Positions 1-8,062 are shown, numbered from the stretch's first letter. The stretch is DNA of 64,000 bases from Treponema sp. (GCA_024402535.1 JAKSTN010000002.1:1-64000); one strand, 5' to 3'. Numbers and translations are program-made. Notes: generated by a model from the letters alone, not told the origin.

Positions 1-3
1 ATA

Positions 4-82
4 TACTTTTTATGAAAACGTGTCTAGTGCAAAACTAACTTTTTTACAAAAATTTCCACTTTTTTTTGTATTTTTTTTAAGA
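4..82 (-). promoter_or_regulatory. A/T-tract module and partial promoter of a stable-RNA-type gene beyond the left edge
   Basis: Runs of T on the plus strand recur about every 10-11 bases (around 40-45, 54-56, 60-67 and 71-78), spaced like phased A-tracts. The block resembles, base for base in its pattern, the tracts upstream of the tRNA-Lys and tRNA-Glu promoters in this window. On the minus strand it is followed by a TAGACA box at 26..21, 17 bases, then TAT at 3..1 where the window ends. By analogy this is a -35 box and the start of a -10 box reading left. The gene it would drive is outside the window, so its nature is inference. Confidence 0.45.
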
Positions 83-104
83 TTCTTTTAAAACAAAAAA
101 ACTG

Positions 105-224
105 CGTCAGGCATATGGAGGGCGGCCGCAAAGCGGCCGGTCCAAGCGCAGCGCAGGACTGAGGGGTACCGAACCCGGAATACGCCGACCGGAAAACCGA
201 AGGTTTTCCGGGGACGCCTACAAC
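105..224. repeat. GC-rich palindromic intergenic element
   Basis: A sharply GC-rich block in AT-rich surroundings, just downstream of the lipoprotein gene. It holds two perfect hairpins: one with a CGGCCGC arm and an AAA loop near 123-139, and one with a CCGGAAAACC arm and a GAA loop near 189-211. No open reading frame of note crosses it. The composition and nested dyads are typical of dispersed palindromic repeats. Read on the minus strand it ends in a T run (about 104-98), so it may also terminate the lipoprotein mRNA. I cannot show other copies of this exact sequence in the window. Confidence 0.5.
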
Positions 225-234
225 TTTAGAAGAT

Positions 235-2193
235 TTACCAATTGCTCCAGCTTGCTGTAATAGAACTTAAACCTGAACGATTTAAAACAGTCCCCCCTTT
301 GTTCAAAGTCCAATTATCAGTATCCTGATTGTAAGTCAACAAACTTGCAACCTCTTCTGCATATCTATAACCGGTGAAACTCCATGAACCATCATTTTGT
401 TTTTCAACAGTAACAATACATGAAGCATTTTCTGAAGCAGTTTGATAACTCGAAGAGGAAGGATTCTTTTTATATGGAAAGCCGGCTTTTTTAATAAAGA
501 AAACCCCGACAGTTTTTCCAGTTTCCCGATTTATTCCTGTAAACAAGCCATTATACTGCCCTGTCCCACTGAAAGAAAAATTATACAACTCACCATCTTT
601 ATTAACTGTAGTTCCGTTATCAGAGCCAACATCTATTGGAAACTCTTCCTCTATTTTCCATTCGAAAAAGCCATTTTTTAGTTTAAAAAACCAATTGGAA
701 GCATTATAACTGACACCATAATTTTCATCCCCAACCATACACCAGCCATATACAGTTCCGTTAATTCCAAGCTGAACATTCAATTTATCACACTGCCCGT
801 TATCAAGGCCAAAGAGCATTATATCTACTTCATCTGACTGAGGGTTTATCCAAAAGGAAAAATCACTCCATCCAGTCCATTCCGGTTTCTGATACTGAAC
901 AATCATGTTTGTTTGAACATTTCCCCCAACATTAGAAAATTCAGGTTTTTTTGTGAAAGTAAATTTTTTATTAACTTTATCCAGAATTCCTTCAGGTTCA
1001 TTTAAAAGTTTCAACTCTCCATTACCTGTAGTTGAAGTTACAGTTACCGCTTCTGTAAAGGAACTGTAATTCCAATCTGGGGTAACGAAGCGGACTTTGT
1101 AGGAATATTCTTTATCTGGAGTTACATAGGGATCTACAAAGGTAGCAAAATAATTTGGCAGAAGTTCCAGTTTTTGCTTTTCATTATTCCAGTTTTCTAC
1201 ATTTGAATAAAAAGAATAATCTGCAGAACCCGGAGTTTTTCTGAATACCTGAAGGCGACCTATGCCATAAGGAATATGTATTTTCAGTTCAACCCCATTA
1301 TCTGTTGGAACAGCGGACCAAATTTCACCTTTTGAATTATCCCAGCGGAAAGATTCTTCAAAAACAGTTGTATTATCCTGCATCTCGAGTTCAAAGCTTT
1401 GATTTTCCGGGAGTTCATAAAAAAATACACGAGCTTTTAAAACAACTCTTCTTACCGGAAGATTTTCAAATTGATGCCTAAAACCTCGAAACAAAGTGTA
1501 CTCAGTATTATCGTCAAAAACTCTTACCCACCCTTCTATCCAATTTGAATAATCATCATCATGTGTAATTAAAACTGCCCATTTTTCTATTTCTAAATCA
1601 TCCCTATATGTATATTCAGGAGTTTCATTTGCTTTGTATACAAGAGTCTTTTTATCAAAACTCCCCAAAACACGTTCTTTATTTGTCATTTTCAACTCAC
1701 CAGAACCTGCAGTAGTTGTCACAGAAGTCCAGTCACAAAATGGTAAATAACGTATATCAGAAGTTACAAAACGAACACGATATTTATAAGTTACGCCAGG
1801 ATTAACAAAACTATCTTCGTAGACAAGAGTTTCAGAAGAATAGGTATTCAAAGTATTATTTTTCTGAGTAAAGATTAAAACACCAGCATCATTTATACTT
1901 TCAGTATCAGAAAGCCTTGAAACTTCAACTTTCAACATATTCTCAGGAACATTTATTGTAAGTTTTATACCTTTATCAGTTGCAATAAGGCTTCCAGGAA
2001 ATGGGTTAGAACCAACTACGGAAGATTCTTCCCCCTGCTCACTATCTACTGGAGCGGCAGGCTCAGAAGAAGCGTTTTCGGAATCAGTTGAATTTCCCGG
2101 TTTGTTTTCGGGAACATTTCCTGCAGGATTCTTACAGGCTGCAAAAAGAGCTGTCAGAAGAACTGCTGACAGTATGACTTTTAACTTTTTCAT
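235..2193 (-). CDS. repeat-containing lipoprotein, function unknown
   Basis: A 652-residue secreted lipoprotein. The signal peptide ends in a lipobox (LFAAC) near residue 20, followed by a low-complexity linker rich in P, S, E and N to about residue 60. Two related units follow, roughly residues 65-190 and 290-415. Each has a strand-rich core with a YKYRVRFVT or YSYKVRFVT motif and ends in T-T-x-G-x-GELK; they look like fibronectin-III-type folds. The C-terminal ~200 residues are different, rich in aromatic and Asn/Gly residues. The start is well supported by AGAAGGGG eight bases upstream of ATG. I recognise no catalytic motif. Surface binding or adhesion is a guess. Confidence 0.8.
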   Translation of the reverse strand: MKKLKVILSAVLLTALFAACKNPAGNVPENKPGNSTDSENASSEPAAPVDSEQGEESSVVGSNPFPGSLIATDKGIKLTINVPENMLKVEVSRLSDTESINDAGVLIFTQKNNTLNTYSSETLVYEDSFVNPGVTYKYRVRFVTSDIRYLPFCDWTSVTTTAGSGELKMTNKERVLGSFDKKTLVYKANETPEYTYRDDLEIEKWAVLITHDDDYSNWIEGWVRVFDDNTEYTLFRGFRHQFENLPVRRVVLKARVFFYELPENQSFELEMQDNTTVFEESFRWDNSKGEIWSAVPTDNGVELKIHIPYGIGRLQVFRKTPGSADYSFYSNVENWNNEKQKLELLPNYFATFVDPYVTPDKEYSYKVRFVTPDWNYSSFTEAVTVTSTTGNGELKLLNEPEGILDKVNKKFTFTKKPEFSNVGGNVQTNMIVQYQKPEWTGWSDFSFWINPQSDEVDIMLFGLDNGQCDKLNVQLGINGTVYGWCMVGDENYGVSYNASNWFFKLKNGFFEWKIEEEFPIDVGSDNGTTVNKDGELYNFSFSGTGQYNGLFTGINRETGKTVGVFFIKKAGFPYKKNPSSSSYQTASENASCIVTVEKQNDGSWSFTGYRYAEEVASLLTYNQDTDNWTLNKGGTVLNRSGLSSITASWSNW

Positions 2194-2264
2194 ATAAAAC
2201 CCCTTCTATATTTTTAATTATCTCTGATTTCAGTATAAGGGATTTTTATTCAATTCACAATTTT

Positions 2265-2825
2265 TTATCTCTTCACATCTGCTTCAAGCTGGAGAGTTTC
2301 TTTTCCGTCAGACACTTTCACTTCTACAGAGGTAATATCATAGTCGGTAATAAGCCATTGAAGTTTTTCTTCAGTCTGGTCAAGAAGTTCGGTATTTTCC
2401 CTGGATTCAGCCAGCTGATTATTTACATCAAAAAATGACGCATTCACTGAAAGCATTACAGGTTCTTTTTCCACCGACTTCTTTTTTGAATCTTCTGTAA
2501 TTTTCAGGGATGTATAAATTTTTTCTTCAAAGGCAAAACTTGTAAGTTCCAGTTTATAATTTCCAAGACTTCCACGGTTACGTCCGCTTTGAATTCGAGA
2601 ATAAATAAGAGCAAAAACCGTCATTATAACAAGAGCGATTAAAATGACTCTGTTGGATTTATTTTTAAATAAAACTTTAATGCCTTTATTCAGTTCAAAA
2701 TTACCGTTGTAATAATCCTGCACTTCTTTGGGAGCATTTTTTATGCGGTGTTCATGAGAATAATGAAAAACGAGATTTTCTTCAGCGTTATCTGATTTAG
2801 TTTCGTTATCAAACATACTGTTCAT
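2265..2825 (-). CDS. single-pass membrane protein, unknown function
   Basis: The frame stays open upstream to 2909, inside the FliG-like gene. I prefer the ATG at 2825, which has AGG eight bases upstream, giving 186 residues. The ATG at 2816, overlapping the preceding stop, is the alternative. There is a charged N-terminal part, one hydrophobic segment around residues 57-75 (ILIALVIMTVFALIY), and a C-terminal beta-rich domain that should lie in the periplasm. No family recognised. It overlaps the end of the FliG-like gene and is almost certainly co-transcribed with it and the VanY-type gene, which suggests a role at the envelope or near the motor; that link is inference. Confidence 0.65.
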   Translation of the reverse strand: MNSMFDNETKSDNAEENLVFHYSHEHRIKNAPKEVQDYYNGNFELNKGIKVLFKNKSNRVILIALVIMTVFALIYSRIQSGRNRGSLGNYKLELTSFAFEEKIYTSLKITEDSKKKSVEKEPVMLSVNASFFDVNNQLAESRENTELLDQTEEKLQWLITDYDITSVEVKVSDGKETLQLEADVKR

Positions 2826-3975
2826 CGTTTCGACCTGTAATCCGCAGTTTTCCAGTTTCATAAGCCCGACGTAGATCGGAAACAAAAGCGTTTGTGGCTT
2901 TATCAACATCAGTCTTGCGGAGAGGCTTCAAAAGGTCTTCATCGCTGAGAATCTGAGCTTTACGATTAATTGAAACATTATCAAGAATCTTATCGCGGAA
3001 ATTATCAGGTTTTCCCGCAATAAGATAAACAATTTCTGCATCGGCCATATCGCGAAGTTTTTCCTGAATAAAGCGGTCATCAGAATTTACCACATCATCA
3101 ATTGTGAAAAGACGGGAACGGAGATCATCCCCAAGATGAGGATCTTCTTCGGAAAGATGATTAAGGATTTCCTTTTCAGTTCCTGAATTCATTCGTTTGA
3201 GAATTTCTGCAAGTGCATTTCGTCCGTCAATATTTTCTGATTTTTCAGAAGTTTGTGTCAGAGATTTTTCATGAAGGGATTTATCGATTCTTCGGATTAC
3301 ATCAGGAGAAACAGGTTCCATTTTTGCAAGATGAAGAACAACATCCTTTTTCATTCCGGCTTCCATAAAATTAATTACAGCAGCCGCTTTTTTCGGTTCA
3401 AGGTGTGATAAAACTATAGCCTGCACACCGGTACTTTCATCCCGCAGAAGATAAAAGATTCTTTCGTTATCTGCATCAGAAAGATAGTCAAAAGGTTTTC
3501 CACTTCCAAATGGAACAGCCTTCTGAAGCATTTCCTCTGCGCGTTTTTCGCCGTAAGCTTTAACAAGCATTTCACGGGCTGTAGTTACTCCCCCAGCTTC
3601 GCGTGCCTGTTTTAAAAGTCCGTTAAATTCGGCAAGTATTACAGACTGCTCTTCTTTGCTTATACTTCGGATTGATGCAATTTCCGGAACAATTTTTAAA
3701 ATCTGCTCTTCAGAAAGATGAGGAATAATTTTTGCAGCCTCATCTTCGCCGATCATTACAAAAAATTTAGCGACACGACGATAAACAGATTCTTTATCTT
3801 TTGGAAGTTCCGAAGGACGGGTTTCCTTCTGAAAACCATTCTGAAACCCACCGTCCGGTATAGCATCGGAAAATTTCTTAAAGCCGTCGCCGTCAGAAGG
3901 TTCCTGTCCAAAACTTCTCGAAGCCTGAGACTGAGACTTGGAATAAGCATTTTTGAAAAGTTCATCCTTTGTCAT
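2809..3975 (-). CDS. FliG-family protein (divergent FliG paralogue)
   Basis: A 388-residue protein with the FliG architecture: a ~60-residue non-conserved N-terminus, FliG_N about 62-155, the middle domain about 160-235, and the C-terminal domain about 255-380. The C-terminal torque helix signature is present (DDR at 299-301 and IQEKLRDM at 303-310), followed by FRDKIL as in FliG. In the middle domain the FliM-binding EHPQ motif is replaced by ESTG at 180-183. Spirochaetes commonly carry two FliG proteins, and this looks like the non-canonical one (FliG1-type). It starts three bases after the VanY-type gene ends, so it is translationally linked to a peptidoglycan enzyme rather than to flagellar genes. 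Confidence 0.85.
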   Translation of the reverse strand: MTKDELFKNAYSKSQSQASRSFGQEPSDGDGFKKFSDAIPDGGFQNGFQKETRPSELPKDKESVYRRVAKFFVMIGEDEAAKIIPHLSEEQILKIVPEIASIRSISKEEQSVILAEFNGLLKQAREAGGVTTAREMLVKAYGEKRAEEMLQKAVPFGSGKPFDYLSDADNERIFYLLRDESTGVQAIVLSHLEPKKAAAVINFMEAGMKKDVVLHLAKMEPVSPDVIRRIDKSLHEKSLTQTSEKSENIDGRNALAEILKRMNSGTEKEILNHLSEEDPHLGDDLRSRLFTIDDVVNSDDRFIQEKLRDMADAEIVYLIAGKPDNFRDKILDNVSINRKAQILSDEDLLKPLRKTDVDKATNAFVSDLRRAYETGKLRITGRNDEQYV

Positions 3976-3978
3976 AAT

Positions 3979-4827
3979 TTATACTCCTGCCCCAACATCA
4001 TTTTTCCAGGCGTCAATAAATTCAAACATATACTGCTGAACATCATTAAAATATTTTTTCTGGAAATTGCAGGCAGGAACACCTACAAAACGGAAATGCC
4101 AGCTTTCCCAGCGGTAACCGGTAATATCTTCATAATTTTTTGGAAAACTCAGCGACCAGCCGAAGGAAGCAGCATTTTCATACATCCACTTCCCCATTTT
4201 TGTTTCAGCAAAAGAGTCGTCTATAGAACCAAAGTCAATGGCAAGCCCAAGCTGATGCTGACTGGTTCCAGCCCGAGCAGATTCCCGTTCTGCTTCTTCA
4301 AGGCCGTCAATATCAACCCATCGCTGAAAAAGTTTTTTCTGATATTCGTACGATCGGTATGTAGAACTTACTAGAAGAGTTATACCATCATTTTTTGCGG
4401 CCCGGGCCATTACACGAAGGGCAGATTCTGCATCAGGGCGAAGAGAAAGGTCCTCGCGCCAGAAATTATAGTCTGTTTTGTCTGTCAGTTTTACAAGTCC
4501 GTCAGGAACATAATTTTCGCCGATGTTATGTTTTTTATCGATAAGGTAATAAAGCGGAACATCATTTGGATTATATTTTTTTTCTTCTTCAAGAACGGTT
4601 TTCAAATCTGAAAGAAAAACTTCCTTATCGGAAATCTTTACTTCTTCCTTAAAACGAGTTCCCATTTTTTCAAATACCCGATCAATTTTATCTAATTCGG
4701 GATTTACTTTTACAACTGGAATTTCTTCAGCCTGTGTTACATAACCGTCTGCATGGGCTTTTCTGGAACACCCGGGAATAACTGCAGTCATCAAAGCTAA
4801 AATAAAAATCATTTTGAAATATTTCAT
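3979..4827 (-). CDS. M15-family D-alanyl-D-alanine carboxypeptidase (VanY type), lipoprotein
   Basis: A 282-residue predicted lipoprotein with lipobox IPGC at the end of its signal peptide. The zinc carboxypeptidase signatures are all present: STYRSYEYQ, then SQHQLGLAIDFGS with the first His and Asp ligands, then ESWHFRF with the last His and catalytic Glu. The family trims the terminal D-Ala from peptidoglycan stem peptides in the periplasm. The start has GGTGGGG a few bases upstream of ATG. It is the first gene of a probable three-gene operon with the FliG paralogue and a membrane protein. The exact peptide substrate cannot be read from sequence. Confidence 0.9.
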   Translation of the reverse strand: MKYFKMIFILALMTAVIPGCSRKAHADGYVTQAEEIPVVKVNPELDKIDRVFEKMGTRFKEEVKISDKEVFLSDLKTVLEEEKKYNPNDVPLYYLIDKKHNIGENYVPDGLVKLTDKTDYNFWREDLSLRPDAESALRVMARAAKNDGITLLVSSTYRSYEYQKKLFQRWVDIDGLEEAERESARAGTSQHQLGLAIDFGSIDDSFAETKMGKWMYENAASFGWSLSFPKNYEDITGYRWESWHFRFVGVPACNFQKKYFNDVQQYMFEFIDAWKNDVGAGV

Positions 4828-4865
4828 AGGTCCCCACCTGGTTTTATTGTAACACAGAACAAAGC

Positions 4866-4900
4866 AAAAAAAAAGGCAGATGACTTTAAGCCACCTGCCC
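4866..4900 (-). terminator. Rho-independent terminator of the flavoprotein gene
   Basis: On the minus strand, arms GGGCAGGTGGC and GTCATCTGCC pair around a short loop and are followed by nine T residues. It lies between the flavoprotein stop and the VanY-type gene, so it ends the flavoprotein transcript. Confidence 0.85.
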
Positions 4901-4955
4901 TTTCACATGAATCCGCAGTCCATCAAAATGACGGTCCTGCAGATTTCAAAAAATC

Positions 4956-7505
4956 TTAGTTGTCTTTTTCGATAGCGTTTGCAGCTGTACGTCCAGAAAC
5001 GAAGATTTCAACGATAGCGTTACCACCAAGACGGTTACCACCATGGATACCACCAGTAACTTCACCGGCTGCATAAAGACCTTTAACTGGGTTTCCTTTA
5101 GCATCCAGAACGCGGCGGTCTGTATCAACTGAAAGACCACCCATTGTATGGTGTGTAGATGGAGCCATAAGACGAACCTTAAGTTTTACTCCGTCCAGTG
5201 TGTAAGAAGATACATCGTAACGTCCGTTTTCATCACGGTTAGCATTACCAATAAGGCGTGACCAACCAGTCTTTTCAACAGCCATCTTGTCTTCTGTACC
5301 TGTCATACAAGCCATATCGTAAGCCTTGATTTCTTCAATAACTGTTTTAGCATCAGCTTTGATTCCAAGTTCTTTGAAGAGAGCTTCGAACTGATCGATT
5401 GTACGTGTGTACTGACGGTTTTCAACATCAGCTTCCCAAGTTTCAGGAGTTTTTGGTGTTCCGTATGGATATGGACCAGGGATTGGCTGTGCTGTATTTG
5501 CAATTTCGAGGAATACACCTGAAACACCGTTCTTTTCAATACCGTTTGCAAATTCTGCAAGAGAAAGAACGTCACGTTCAGAAGTTTCGTTTACGAAACG
5601 TTTACCTGTTGTTGGGTTGATGTAAACAGCATAGTTTCCGCCACCGAATGCCAGCTGACCGTTATCGATCCAAGAAATTGGCATAAGCTGTGTGAATTCC
5701 ATACCTGTTGAAGCAGCACCTGCTTTGTTACCCATTGTGATACCGTCACCCATAAGTGAGTTACGGTTTGTTGTCTGTGTTTTTTCTGTGATTGCAGATT
5801 CAACCCAGTATTTGTTTGTTTTGCGAACCAGGTCGATATTTGCTGCGAAACCACCAGTTGCAAGAATTACACCGCATTTTGCATGAGCTGTTACCGGAGT
5901 TCCGTCGTACATTACAGCTTTAACACCTGTAACACGTCCGTTTTCTACGATAAGTTCTTTTGCATCTGTACGAGTCATAATCTTGTTCTGAGCAGCTGTA
6001 GGACTTGTTTTAAGAAGTGTGCGTTTTGGTGGAGCAAAGTATGCACCCCAGCGTCCAGCTTCGTTTTTACCATCACCGTCTTCATCGAATGTTGCACCGA
6101 TGTATTCGTTTTCACGGTTCCACAGAGCACCGATAAGTGTTGGCTGTGTATCTTCAACAAAGAGAGCCCCCTGAGCTTCAAGCCAAGGTTTCAGATCCTG
6201 TCCACCTTCAATGAACTGTTTAACCAGTTCGTAGTTTCCGTAAATCCAGTCTGAGTAATCAGCGTTACAGCGGAGTCCACCGTAGTATGTCTGGAAGATG
6301 TGGAGGTTAACAGTAGAGAACAGTGTAAGAGCGCCTTCGTTTTTACCTGCAGCCAGCTGTGGTTCAGCCCAAGCAAGGTAAGCAGCGATTTCTTTTTTCA
6401 GTTCTTTCAGAGTTGGCAGATATTCCTGGTGAACACCATGTTTTGAAAGATCTTTAATATCACCGGCAACGAACCAGTCTTTTGCATTTGATCCATCGAA
6501 TGGTTTTTCGTCCCAAGCAAGGATTGTTTTAAGAACTGTGATGTTACCGTTAGCCATCTTAACTTTGTTGTATGTTTTTCCATCGAAAGGATAAACACCA
6601 GTTGTAGCGTTAGGATCTTTAGCATCCCAACAGAGGTAAGGCATTACAGACTGGAACTGACCACCAGAAACCAGAGTGTTACCACCGATTTCAACGTTCT
6701 TTTCAATTACCAGAACTGATTTACCATTCTGAGCAGCCTGAGCTGCAGCACCCATACCTGCTCCTCCGGCACCTACAACAACAACGTCATAAGTTTCTTC
6801 GATAGCAGCCTGAGCTGAGTGAACAACCTTGTTCTTTTTGAAACCTGCGATGTCAGAAGCACCGGCTTTTGTTGCAGCGTCTGTAAGAGCATTCTTAACT
6901 GCAACACATGTGAATGTAGCACCTGAAACTACATCGATTCCTGAACCGTTTGCTTCAATAGCATCTTTGAACAGAATGTCGTATGCAGGAGTACCTACAT
7001 ATTCTGTTTCGCGTGAAGATTTTACTTTGATGTCAGTAATAGCGTTTTCACTGAATGTTACATCAAGAACAACAGGTCCGTTCATACCGGCTGCTTTTCC
7101 TTCATATGTTCCAGCTTTGTATGTAACAGGAACATTTTTCCATGCAGCAGCAGCGCCGAGTGTTACACCTGCTTTTGAAAGTGCATCTTTTACAGCGGCT
7201 TTAACTGCATCTGAAGTAATTGTTGCTCCGGAAATAGAGTCAACATCAGCACTCTGTGCTTTTACCATTTCTTTTGGAAGGTCGTTGATTGCAGGATCCG
7301 CGATTCCAGCAGTTTCTTTATGACTTACAACTTTTACATCTTTAAGAGTTGTACCATCGAGAGTTACTTTTACAGTAATTTCTCCGTTTCTTCCGTCTGC
7401 TTTACCAGTGAAAGATTTTCCACCATTACCTGAACATGTAATCAATGTTAAGGCACAAACAGAAGCTACCAGAAAAGTAACAATTTTAATTACAGGACTT
7501 TTCAT
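4956..7505 (-). CDS. FMN/FAD-containing fumarate-reductase-like lipoprotein (flavocytochrome c family flavoprotein)
   Basis: A 849-residue flavoprotein. An upstream in-frame ATG at 7517 lies inside the ribosome site GGAGGA, so the ATG at 7505 is the start. The signal peptide ends in lipobox LITC, so it is exported and lipid-anchored. Two tandem FMN_bind domains follow, each with the covalent flavinylation motif D-x-x-S-G-A-T (threonines near residues 95 and 197). From about 240 there is an FAD_binding_2 domain with GAGGAGMGAAA, and near the C-terminus HHTMGG and HGGNRLGGNA, as in fumarate and urocanate reductases. It probably reduces an unsaturated carboxylate outside the cytoplasm using electrons from a membrane donor. 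The acceptor is unknown. A TATAAT at 7540..7535 is a likely -10 box. Confidence 0.88.
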   Translation of the reverse strand: MKSPVIKIVTFLVASVCALTLITCSGNGGKSFTGKADGRNGEITVKVTLDGTTLKDVKVVSHKETAGIADPAINDLPKEMVKAQSADVDSISGATITSDAVKAAVKDALSKAGVTLGAAAAWKNVPVTYKAGTYEGKAAGMNGPVVLDVTFSENAITDIKVKSSRETEYVGTPAYDILFKDAIEANGSGIDVVSGATFTCVAVKNALTDAATKAGASDIAGFKKNKVVHSAQAAIEETYDVVVVGAGGAGMGAAAQAAQNGKSVLVIEKNVEIGGNTLVSGGQFQSVMPYLCWDAKDPNATTGVYPFDGKTYNKVKMANGNITVLKTILAWDEKPFDGSNAKDWFVAGDIKDLSKHGVHQEYLPTLKELKKEIAAYLAWAEPQLAAGKNEGALTLFSTVNLHIFQTYYGGLRCNADYSDWIYGNYELVKQFIEGGQDLKPWLEAQGALFVEDTQPTLIGALWNRENEYIGATFDEDGDGKNEAGRWGAYFAPPKRTLLKTSPTAAQNKIMTRTDAKELIVENGRVTGVKAVMYDGTPVTAHAKCGVILATGGFAANIDLVRKTNKYWVESAITEKTQTTNRNSLMGDGITMGNKAGAASTGMEFTQLMPISWIDNGQLAFGGGNYAVYINPTTGKRFVNETSERDVLSLAEFANGIEKNGVSGVFLEIANTAQPIPGPYPYGTPKTPETWEADVENRQYTRTIDQFEALFKELGIKADAKTVIEEIKAYDMACMTGTEDKMAVEKTGWSRLIGNANRDENGRYDVSSYTLDGVKLKVRLMAPSTHHTMGGLSVDTDRRVLDAKGNPVKGLYAAGEVTGGIHGGNRLGGNAIVEIFVSGRTAANAIEKDN

Positions 7506-7611
7506 TAATTCCTCCATTTTCTGTCTATTTCATTATTATATAACAAATAATTAAAGAATTAAAGTTTTTGGAGAAACCATGGAAGAAAAATAGGAGAAAT
7601 ATATTAATTAT

Positions 7612-7638
7612 AAAAAAACCTTCGGTTATTCCGAAGGG
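7612..7638 (-). terminator. terminator-type hairpin below the tRNA-Lys remnant
   Basis: CCTTCGG and CCGAAGG arms around TTATT, followed on the minus strand by seven T residues. It stands to the remnant at 7640-7655 exactly as the terminator at 7817-7843 stands to the intact tRNA-Lys, supporting a duplication of the tRNA 3' end plus terminator. Confidence 0.7.
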
Positions 7639-7775
7639 TTCGTGAGATATGATGGCGAGAACCTGCCGAACGACGACTTCAGCCGGAAAAATGCTCGAGG
7701 AGCATTTTTAGTGAGGTTCGGATTTCCGCCCTCGGAAATCCGTCGAACAGCCATGGCTGTCGATGGTTCGTCTTA
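7639..7775. repeat. tRNA-Lys-derived, inverted, palindrome-filled element
   Basis: The left end (about 7639-7655, CGTGAGATATGATGG) matches the 3' end of the tRNA-Lys gene at 7845-7860 with one change. The right end (7755-7770, GGCTGTCGATGGTTCG) matches the same tRNA 16 of 16 bases but in the opposite orientation. Between them lie three perfect dyads: 7687-7709 (AAAAATGCTC arms), 7719-7742 (CGGATTTCCG arms) and 7747-7760 (ACAGCCATGGCTGT). No intact tRNA fold remains. The rest of the 7.5-8.06 kb gene-free stretch holds the intact tRNA, its promoter, its terminator and A/T tracts. Confidence 0.65.
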
Positions 7776-7816
7776 AATACAAAAAACTTTCACAATCAGA
7801 ATTACTAGGTTAAAAC

Positions 7817-7843
7817 AAAAAAGCTTCAGATTTCTCTGAAGCT
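7817..7843 (-). terminator. terminator of tRNA-Lys
   Basis: AAGCTTCAGA and TCTGAAGCTT arms on the minus strand followed by TTTTTTG, beginning a few bases after the tRNA discriminator base. Confidence 0.85.
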
Positions 7844-7847
7844 TTCG

Positions 7848-7920
7848 TGAGCTATGATGGACTCGAACCATCGACAGCCGCCTTAAAAGGGCGGTGCTCT
7901 ACCACCTGAGCTAATAGCCC
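7848..7920 (-). tRNA. tRNA-Lys (anticodon TTT)
   Basis: A 73-base cloverleaf on the minus strand: acceptor GGGCTAT pairs with ATAGCTC (one G-U), D stem GCTC/GAGC, anticodon stem CCGCC/GGCGG with loop CTTTTAA and anticodon TTT, variable loop CTGTC, T stem GATGG/CCATC with TTCGAGT loop, discriminator A. The 3' CCA is not encoded. It reads AAA and AAG codons. A promoter lies about 60 bases upstream and a terminator directly follows. Confidence 0.97.
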
Positions 7921-7977
7921 GTTCATTTTCACTTGAGCTTTGCGTTTGTCGCTTGGCTTTCGTTCGAATGTGTTGAT

Positions 7978-8006
7978 AATATATAATTTATCAGAAAAAG
8001 GGTCAA
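7978..8006 (-). promoter_or_regulatory. tRNA-Lys promoter
   Basis: TTGACC at 8006..8001, 17 bases, TATATT at 7983..7978 on the minus strand. The -10 box lies in the 15-base string TATATATTATCAACA, identical at the tRNA-Glu promoter. Phased A/T tracts (about 8011-8052) lie immediately upstream and could act as an UP element. Confidence 0.75.
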
Positions 8007-8062
8007 TAGCAAAAACAACTTTTTTTAAAAATTTTTGCTTTTTTTTAAACTTTTTTTTCTGA

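Noticed and set aside
3718-4374. Long plus-strand open frame antisense to the FliG-like and VanY-type genes
   Set aside because: Its product has no recognisable domains, it is fully covered by two well-supported minus-strand genes, and no ribosome site precedes it.
6829-7323. Plus-strand open frame of 164 codons antisense to the flavoprotein
   Set aside because: Low-complexity Ala/Ser/Val product arising from the reverse strand of the FMN_bind domains.
7639-7775. A second functional tRNA gene
   Set aside because: Only a 3' end and an inverted T-arm fragment remain; no acceptor 5' strand, D arm or anticodon arm can be folded.
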